Source: Euzebyaceae bacterium
Lineage (GTDB): Bacteria; Actinomycetota; Nitriliruptoria; Euzebyales; Egibacteraceae
Length of the DNA: 8,429 nt
Reading direction: 5' to 3'
Assembly (NCBI GenBank): GCA_013696915.1
Contig: JACCXR010000367.1
Span: 1-8,429, forward strand
The notes under the pieces are model-generated. The model searched no databases. It saw only the letters and a program-made list of their open reading frames with translations, and had not been told where the DNA came from. Numbering within the stretch: position 1 is the first letter of the stretch; every line of letters starts with the position of its first letter. The translations under genes and the position numbers were made by a program. Of the stretch, positions 3,882 to 8,429 are shown piece after piece.

Positions 3882-6143
3882 ATGGCCGACACCACCGCGA
3901 CCGTTGCCGCCGACCTGCTGGCCGGACTCAACGCCGAGCAGCGGGCCGCAGTCCTCCACGACGGCGGCCCGCTGCTGATCGTCGCCGGCGCAGGGTCGGG
4001 CAAGACCCGCGTGCTGACCCACCGGATCGCCCACCTCATCCAGCACCGCGGCGTCTCTCCCTACGAGATCCTCGCGATCACGTTCACGAACAGGGCCGCC
4101 GACGAGATGAAGCAGCGCGTCGGAGCGCTCGTCGGGGAGCGGCTCGTCGGGCTGTCGCGGGACGCCGACGGAGTCGTGCGCGCCCGCCGCTGGGGCGGGA
4201 TGTGGGTGGCGACGTTTCACTCCGCGTGCGCCAGGCTGCTGCGCACCGAGGCGCCGCGGCTCGGCTACGACGCCCACTTCACGATCTACGACGCCGCCGA
4301 CTCCACGCGGCTGGTCGGGCTGTGCATCAAGGACCTCGGCATCGATCCGAAGAAGATCACGCCCCGCGGAGCGGCCCACGTCATCTCCAACGCCAAGAAC
4401 GATCTGATCGACTTCGACACGTTCTCGCTGCGCGCCGAGGACTGGTACTCCAAGCAGGTCGCCGAGGTCTACAGGGCCTACGAGGGCCGGCTCCACCGCG
4501 CGAGCGCGTTCGACTTCGACGACCTGCTGATGAAGACCGTCGAGCTGCTGCAGCTGTTCGACGACGCGCTCGACACCTACCGGCGCCGGTTCACCCACGT
4601 CCTGGTCGACGAGTGGCAGGACACGAACCGCGCCCAGTACGAGCTCGTGAGGCTGCTGGCCTGGGAGCACCGCAGCCTAACCGTCGTCGGCGACGGCGAC
4701 CAGTCGATCTACAGATTCCGCGGCGCCGACATCCGCAACATCCTCGACTTCGAGAAGGACTTCCCGGACGCCGAGCGCGTCACGCTGGACCGCAACTACC
4801 GGTCGACGCAGACGATCCTCGACGCCGCGAACGCCGTCATCGCCAACAACGTCCACCGCGTCCCCAAGGACCTCTGGACCGACGCAGGCGGCGGGGTTCC
4901 GGTCGTCCGCTACGTCGCCGAGAACGAACAGGACGAGGCCGCCTTCGTCGCCGAGGAGGTCGACCGCCTCGGTGACCGGTTCGGGCTCCGCCCGGGCGAC
5001 TGCGCCGTCTTCTACCGGACCAACGCCCAGTCGCGCGTGCTGGAGGAGGTCCTCATCCGGCTGGGCACGCCCTACCAGATCATCGGCGGCACCCGCTTCT
5101 ACGAGCGCAGGGAGGTCAAGGACGTCCTCGCCTACCTGCGCGTCCTCGTCAACCCCGCCGACGACGTGTCCGCCAAGCGGATCCTGAACATGCCGCGCCG
5201 GGGGATCGGAGCGAAGTCCGAGGAGGCGCTCGACCTGTTCGCCGGCCGGGAGCGCGTGGGCTTCATGGAGGCCTGCCGCCGGGCGGAGGAGAACCCGCAG
5301 CTCACGAGCCGCGCGGCCGGCGCGGTGCTCGACTTCGTGCGGCTGATCGACGGGCTGCGCACCACGGTCGTGGAGGAGCAGCCGGACCTCCCGGAGATCG
5401 TGAAGACCGTCTGGACGCGCACCGGCTACCTCGCCGAGCTCGAGGCCGAGCGCACCGTCGAGGCGCTCGGCCGCGTCGAGAACGTCAAGGAGCTCGCGAG
5501 CGTCGCCGGCGAGTTCTCCGAGCTGCAGCCGGACGCCACCCTGCCCGAGTTCCTCGAGCGCGTCGCGCTGGTCAGCGAGCAGGACGAGCTCACCGACGAC
5601 GCCGGCCGCCTGACCCTGATGACGCTCCACAACGCGAAGGGCCTGGAGTTCCCCGTCGTGTTCATCGTCGGCATGGAGGACTCGGTCTTCCCGCACCACC
5701 GCGCCCTCGGCGACCCGGACGAGCTCGAGGAGGAGCGTCGGCTCGCCTACGTCGGCATGACCCGGGCCGAACAGCGGCTCTATCTCACCAGCGCCTGGAG
5801 CCGGACCCTGTTCGGCGGCACGAACGCCAACCCGCCGTCCCGGTTCCTGCGCGAGGTCCCCGCCGAGCTGGTCGAGGACCGCACCGCCGTCGATCGCGGC
5901 GGCCCCAGCCGGCGTGCGATGGCCAAGGTCGGCGTTCGGTCCCAGTACACCGGCCGGCCGCGACCGGTCGACGACGACGAGGACGACCTCGGTGTCGGCG
6001 ACCGCATCCTCCACCCCGCGTTCGGTCCCGGCCGGATCCTGGAGCTGACCGGCACGCCGGGCAGCGAGGAGGCGCTGATCCGCTTCGACGAGTCCGGCAC
6101 CAAGCGGGTCCTGCTCGCCTACGCCCCGCTGGTCCGCGTCTGA
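3882..6143 (+). CDS. pcrA: ATP-dependent DNA helicase, UvrD/PcrA family (superfamily 1A)
   Basis: A 753-residue, full-length 3'-to-5' DNA translocase used in nucleotide excision repair, replication restart and removal of RecA or RNA polymerase. All SF1A motifs are present: Q-motif LNAEQRAAV (16-24), Walker A AGAGSGKT (35-42), Ia ITFTNRAADEM (66-76), Ib TFHSACARLLR (111-121), II VDEWQDTNRAQYE (242-254), III VVGDGDQSIYRFRGAD (268-283), IV LDRNYRST (302-309), V TLHNAKGLEFPVVFIVG (581-597) and VI RRLAYVGMTRAEQRLYL (619-635). A C-terminal Tudor-like domain (about 702-751, VGDRILHPAFGPGRI) matches the RNA-polymerase-binding tail of PcrA/UvrD. Two details differ from common sequences: motif II reads DEWQ where DEYQ or DEFQ is usual, and about 15 extra residues (around 90-106) separate motifs Ia and Ib. 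The ATG at 3882 follows a -10 hexamer directly. A GTG at 3852 is the alternative and would add 10 residues (763 total). It is convergent with the Fic gene. Confidence 0.93.
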   Translation: MADTTATVAADLLAGLNAEQRAAVLHDGGPLLIVAGAGSGKTRVLTHRIAHLIQHRGVSPYEILAITFTNRAADEMKQRVGALVGERLVGLSRDADGVVRARRWGGMWVATFHSACARLLRTEAPRLGYDAHFTIYDAADSTRLVGLCIKDLGIDPKKITPRGAAHVISNAKNDLIDFDTFSLRAEDWYSKQVAEVYRAYEGRLHRASAFDFDDLLMKTVELLQLFDDALDTYRRRFTHVLVDEWQDTNRAQYELVRLLAWEHRSLTVVGDGDQSIYRFRGADIRNILDFEKDFPDAERVTLDRNYRSTQTILDAANAVIANNVHRVPKDLWTDAGGGVPVVRYVAENEQDEAAFVAEEVDRLGDRFGLRPGDCAVFYRTNAQSRVLEEVLIRLGTPYQIIGGTRFYERREVKDVLAYLRVLVNPADDVSAKRILNMPRRGIGAKSEEALDLFAGRERVGFMEACRRAEENPQLTSRAAGAVLDFVRLIDGLRTTVVEEQPDLPEIVKTVWTRTGYLAELEAERTVEALGRVENVKELASVAGEFSELQPDATLPEFLERVALVSEQDELTDDAGRLTLMTLHNAKGLEFPVVFIVGMEDSVFPHHRALGDPDELEEERRLAYVGMTRAEQRLYLTSAWSRTLFGGTNANPPSRFLREVPAELVEDRTAVDRGGPSRRAMAKVGVRSQYTGRPRPVDDDEDDLGVGDRILHPAFGPGRILELTGTPGSEEALIRFDESGTKRVLLAYAPLVRV

Positions 6144-6144
6144 G

Positions 6145-6177
6145 ATCGTGAATCGTGAGGCTCGTCCGAGGCGATTC
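6145..6177. repeat. Tandem 7-mer and small inverted repeat just after the helicase stop
   Basis: ATCGTGA occurs twice in tandem (6145-6151, 6152-6158), starting two bases after the helicase stop codon. GAATCG (6150-6155) can pair with CGATTC (6172-6177), with an inner CTC/GAG pairing. It may add to termination with the stronger stem-loop downstream; no function is shown. Confidence 0.35.
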
Positions 6178-6192
6178 TCGTGACCTCGGTGG

Positions 6193-6215
6193 TGGCGGTC
6201 GCGCAGCGACCGTCA
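6193..6215. terminator. Strong hairpin, likely bidirectional terminator between helicase and Fic genes
   Basis: TGGCGGTCGC (6193-6202) and GCGACCGTCA (6206-6215) form a 10-bp stem with a single G-T wobble around a GCA loop. It sits in the 87-bp convergent gap, about 50 nt past the helicase stop and 15 nt past the Fic stop. It is followed by TGGGATTG rather than a U-tract. Convergent position and stem stability are the support. Confidence 0.55.
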
Positions 6216-6230
6216 TGGGATTGTCGGGCA

Positions 6231-7583
6231 CTACAGCAGGCGGACGTACCCGACCAGCCACCGGGCGATCCCCGCGTCAAGCCACGCGGTGAGCTCGGCT
6301 TCGTCACGTGCGTCCGCGAACACGGTGAGCGTGCCGGCGCCCTCGAACACCAAGCCGATGGGCTCGTCTCCCGTCACGCTGGCCAGCGGGGCGAGAACCA
6401 CCGACCCGTAACGCCAGGCGGCGTCCCCGACTTCGACTCCGAACCGGATCCTTCCCAGCACGGCCTGCTCCCGCGGGCGGAGGCCGCTGCCGCCCAACAA
6501 TGCCCGCGCGTCGGCACCCTGCGTGAGGTCGAACCCGTAGGAGTGGGCGCCGGTGTCGAATCCGTGGGCGGCGAAGGGCTCGAGCGCGCGCTCCAGGCGC
6601 TGCCGCAACAGGACCTCGGTGGTGCGGCCGAGGTCGGCGAAGCGGTCGGCCGGTTCGCGCCCACCGCCCCCGTCCCGCCGGGCCGCGGCGTACTCGGCCA
6701 ACGCGCGGGCGATGCCGGCCACTCCTTTGGAAGCGGCGACGTCGGCGCTGAAGGCGCGCTGTTCGACCCGGAGGAGGGCGTCGCGCTGCCGTGCAACCAC
6801 GAAAGTGGCGAGCGGGAGCGGGTCGCCGGCGTCGGTGTGCTGGAGGGCCGTGAAGTAGGCGTCGCGCTGATCGCGCGTTACGGTCAGCGGCAGGAAGCGC
6901 CCGCGGATGAGGTAGTAGGTCGCGAGGAGCCGCGCAGCGCGGCCGTTGCCGTCCTGGAACGGGTGGATCCGGGTGAGCCGGTGGTGCGCGAACACCGCGA
7001 GGCTCACCGGGTGCTCGTCGGCCGCCGCCGCCAGGAAGTCGACCAGCCGGTCCACCTCGCTGGCGGTCTGGATCGCCGGCGCGTAGTGGTGGACGGAGCC
7101 GCCGGGCAGGCGGACGTGGTTGTCCTCGGTCTTGTACTCGCCGTGGAGGAGTGCGCCCTGGACGGCGCGTCCGAACTGATCGACCGCCTTGTACCGCGGC
7201 TGCGCCGAGGTGACCGCGGCGTGGAACTCCTTCAGCAGCCCGGTCGACATGGGCCGGTCGGCGCGGACGGCGTCACCGACGAGGTCGGCAGCGTGGCGGT
7301 GCGCCGCGATCTGGTCGAAGGTAGACTCGTCGAGCCGCAGCGCCCCTTCGGCATCGAGTCCCTGGGCGACGATGGCCTCGGCAACCCCGGCGGAGATGTC
7401 GTAGAGACGCTCCACCACCCCGGTCTCCACCGCGCCACGCCACTGCTCACCCTCAAGTGCAGCGAAGACCCACGTCTCGCCGAGCGCCGACCGCAGCGAC
7501 TGCCATCGATCGCGCACACGGTCGGCGTCCGCCATGGGCCGCTGCGCGAGCGCCGCGTCAGGTGGACGGATGGGGCTGTACAC
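6231..7583 (-). CDS. Fic-domain protein (probable AMP/NMP transferase) with long C-terminal extension
   Basis: A 450-residue cytosolic protein. The Fic core has the full catalytic motif HPFQDGNGRAAR (207-218): H207 is the base, D211 holds Mg2+, and the GNGR anion hole and R218 bind the phosphates. This is the form that normally AMPylates target hydroxyl side chains. The preceding flap that docks the target strand is visible around 146-169 (HGEYKTEDNHVRLPGGSVHH). A possible N-terminal inhibitory helix carries FAALEG (40-45), which resembles the class II motif (S/T)xxxE(G/N) but has F in place of S/T. Residues about 280-450 form an extension I do not recognise. The GTG at 7583 is preferred: TACGGT ends 6 nt upstream and there is no Shine-Dalgarno sequence. 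An ATG at 7535 would drop 16 residues. It lies 36 nt downstream of the lipoprotein gene on the same strand. No small antitoxin partner is adjacent. Its target is unknown. Confidence 0.87.
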   Translation of the reverse strand: MYSPIRPPDAALAQRPMADADRVRDRWQSLRSALGETWVFAALEGEQWRGAVETGVVERLYDISAGVAEAIVAQGLDAEGALRLDESTFDQIAAHRHAADLVGDAVRADRPMSTGLLKEFHAAVTSAQPRYKAVDQFGRAVQGALLHGEYKTEDNHVRLPGGSVHHYAPAIQTASEVDRLVDFLAAAADEHPVSLAVFAHHRLTRIHPFQDGNGRAARLLATYYLIRGRFLPLTVTRDQRDAYFTALQHTDAGDPLPLATFVVARQRDALLRVEQRAFSADVAASKGVAGIARALAEYAAARRDGGGGREPADRFADLGRTTEVLLRQRLERALEPFAAHGFDTGAHSYGFDLTQGADARALLGGSGLRPREQAVLGRIRFGVEVGDAAWRYGSVVLAPLASVTGDEPIGLVFEGAGTLTVFADARDEAELTAWLDAGIARWLVGYVRLL

Positions 7584-7589
7584 GGATGC

Positions 7590-7595
7590 ACCGTA
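7590..7595 (-). promoter_or_regulatory. Putative -10 element of the Fic gene promoter
   Basis: TACGGT on the minus strand ends 6 nt before the GTG at 7583, in the 36-nt gap after the lipoprotein gene. It would give the Fic gene its own leaderless transcript even if read-through from upstream also occurs. No -35 was identified. Confidence 0.4.
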
Positions 7596-7619
7596 CTGCG
7601 CCGCATCCGGCGGGGAGGC

Positions 7620-8294
7620 CTATCCGAGCGACGGCTCGATCGAGAAGCCGCAGCGCTCCTCGGTGTCCTGGCGGAAGGTCTCGTCGGCGGCCGCGAGGGC
7701 GTCGGCCTGCTCCTGGGAAAGGGTCTCGCTGAAGTCGGTGAAGGCCTGGGCGGCGTCGTCGGCGGTCTCCACCTCGGGGAGCACCTGCTGGTAGAAGTCG
7801 CGCGTGACCTCCCAGGGCTCCTGCAGCTCCGGGGGCGCGACCTCGGCGACCTCTGTTGTGATGTCGGTGATGTCGGAGACGACGGCGACGATCTCGTCGT
7901 TGAACTCCGTGGTGTCCACCTCGCCGGGCGACTCGGTGTTCAGGGCCTGGCCGAGCACCTCCGACAGGACGCTCACGAGACGTCCCTGGACCTCCGGGAT
8001 CTCAGCCAGGGTGTCGCAGTATTCGGCGTCGTCCGCCGACGCCGCCGAGGTCTGCGTCGGCGAGGCGGTGTCGTCGGTGGGCGAACCGGTCGGCGACGGG
8101 CTCGCGGTCGGCGACGGAGTGTCGGTCTCGGACGTCGCCGTGTCCGTCGGCGAGATGGTCATCGTCGCCGTGGCCGGCTCCGTCGTCGGGGTCGTGTCCG
8201 CGGTGGTGGCAGTGCCCGTGGTCGCGTCGTCGGGCCCGCCGCACGCGGCCAGCAGGATGAGAGCCAGGCCGACTGTGCAGGTTCGTGCGCGCAT
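7620..8294 (-). CDS. Secreted lipoprotein with Thr/Ser/Pro-rich linker, function unknown
   Basis: A 224-residue protein with a type II signal peptide: the hydrophobic stretch VGLALILLAAC (8-18) carries a lipobox LAAC with C18 as the lipidated residue, so the mature protein sits on the outer face of the membrane. Residues about 21-90 are a disordered linker rich in T, S, P and D. The C-terminal domain (91-224) is helical and acidic. It has cysteines at 93 (AEYCDTL) and 215 (EERCGFSI) that could form a disulfide. The segment EVAPPELQEPWEVTRDFYQQ (151-170) resembles helical actinobacterial lipoproteins of unknown function. The ATG at 8294 is fixed by GGGAGGAG 5 nt upstream; longer in-frame starts (to 8375) would bury the signal peptide. 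The gene stands 36 nt upstream of the Fic gene on the same strand. No enzymatic motif was seen. Confidence 0.82.
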   Translation of the reverse strand: MRARTCTVGLALILLAACGGPDDATTGTATTADTTPTTEPATATMTISPTDTATSETDTPSPTASPSPTGSPTDDTASPTQTSAASADDAEYCDTLAEIPEVQGRLVSVLSEVLGQALNTESPGEVDTTEFNDEIVAVVSDITDITTEVAEVAPPELQEPWEVTRDFYQQVLPEVETADDAAQAFTDFSETLSQEQADALAAADETFRQDTEERCGFSIEPSLG

Positions 8295-8299
8295 CGCAA

Positions 8300-8307
8300 C
8301 TCCTCCC
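8300..8307 (-). promoter_or_regulatory. Shine-Dalgarno sequence of the lipoprotein gene
   Basis: GGGAGGAG on the minus strand, 5 nt before the ATG at 8294. It decides this start over upstream in-frame codons. Confidence 0.75.
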
Positions 8308-8384
8308 AGCGCGGGCTCCGCGGCCCGCCGGTCATTGTCGACGCCGTCCCCATGCCCGGTCCGGCGTCGCGGCAATCGTGGCGC

Positions 8385-8420
8385 GGGTCAGCGCGGTGCT
8401 CTGCCGTGCTCCGCTGATCC
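8385..8420. repeat. Inverted repeat at the right edge
   Basis: GGGTCAGCG (8385-8393) pairs with CGCTGATCC (8412-8420), 9 bp with one G-T wobble around an 18-nt loop that contains the direct repeat GTGCTC (8397-8402 and 8406-8411). It could be the terminator of a gene beyond the window or a site upstream of the lipoprotein. The 135 bp from 8295 to the end hold no gene I can support. Confidence 0.3.
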
Positions 8421-8429
8421 GTGAATCGC

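Noticed and set aside
4677..6014. A 445-codon open frame on the minus strand
   Set aside because: It is antisense to the helicase motifs III-VI and consists of the Val/Glu/Leu/Gly pattern typical of mirrored high-GC codons.
8040..8160. Recurrent GTCGGCGA-like units that look like a short repeat array
   Set aside because: They are codon-level echoes of the Thr/Ser/Pro/Asp linker of the lipoprotein, irregular in spacing, so neither CRISPR nor a regulatory array.
6231..8294. Fic plus lipoprotein as a new defence or secretion module
   Set aside because: There are only two genes with no shared motif, no nuclease, sensor or transporter partner, and the Fic gene seems to have its own promoter. Adjacency alone is not enough.
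6180..8417. A 745-codon open frame on the plus strand spanning the Fic and lipoprotein genes
   Set aside because: It is antisense to two genes with clear motifs (Fic HPFQDGNGRAAR, lipobox). Its product is a Gly/Arg/Val-rich string with no domain, as expected from GC-biased antisense reading.
8330..8429. Possible tRNA or small RNA at the right edge
   Set aside because: A hairpin is present, but there is no T-loop consensus, anticodon arm or acceptor stem on either strand.

Overview
The DNA is very GC-rich, and almost every gene shows the strong third-position G/C bias of a high-GC actinobacterium. A PPOX-fold F420-type oxidoreductase, a PcrA helicase ending in a UvrD/PcrA tail, and several starts that look leaderless all fit Actinomycetota. 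I cannot place it at genus level; one of the deep-branching classes is possible but unproven.

Layout, left to right. (1) Positions 1-925 hold two divergent conserved hypothetical genes: the start of a 'DDAALFPP'-type protein on the minus strand, running off the left edge, and a complete 177-residue protein on the plus strand. (2) A short convergent gap with small hairpins leads into a minus-strand toxin-antitoxin pair, a ribbon-helix-helix antitoxin followed by a PIN-domain VapC-like toxin. The two overlap in GTGA, and the antitoxin is preceded by a dense cluster of inverted and direct repeats that looks like an autoregulatory operator. (3) After about 330 bp without a gene comes homogentisate 1,2-dioxygenase (hmgA, plus strand), the ring-cleavage enzyme of tyrosine/phenylalanine breakdown. 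No other gene of that pathway is visible. (4) A GC hairpin separates hmgA from a convergent PPOX-class oxidoreductase gene. That gene is divergent from a full-length UvrD/PcrA-type DNA helicase gene (plus). (5) A strong hairpin separates the helicase from a convergent minus-strand pair: a secreted lipoprotein (upstream, at the right edge) and a 450-residue Fic-domain protein (downstream).

Most genes appear to be independent transcription units, and the window reads as ordinary chromosome with one toxin-antitoxin module and one Fic gene as accessory elements. No transposase, integrase, CRISPR array, tRNA or rRNA was recognised. A recurrent feature is that four or five genes have a TANNNT-type -10 hexamer only 6-8 nt before the start codon and no Shine-Dalgarno sequence, which suggests leaderless mRNAs. 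The other three genes (hmgA, the PPOX gene and the lipoprotein gene) have a purine-rich ribosome-binding site.

I did not find a convincing new multi-gene system. The least explained items are the long C-terminal extension of the Fic protein, the compact operator upstream of the antitoxin, and the two conserved proteins of unknown function.
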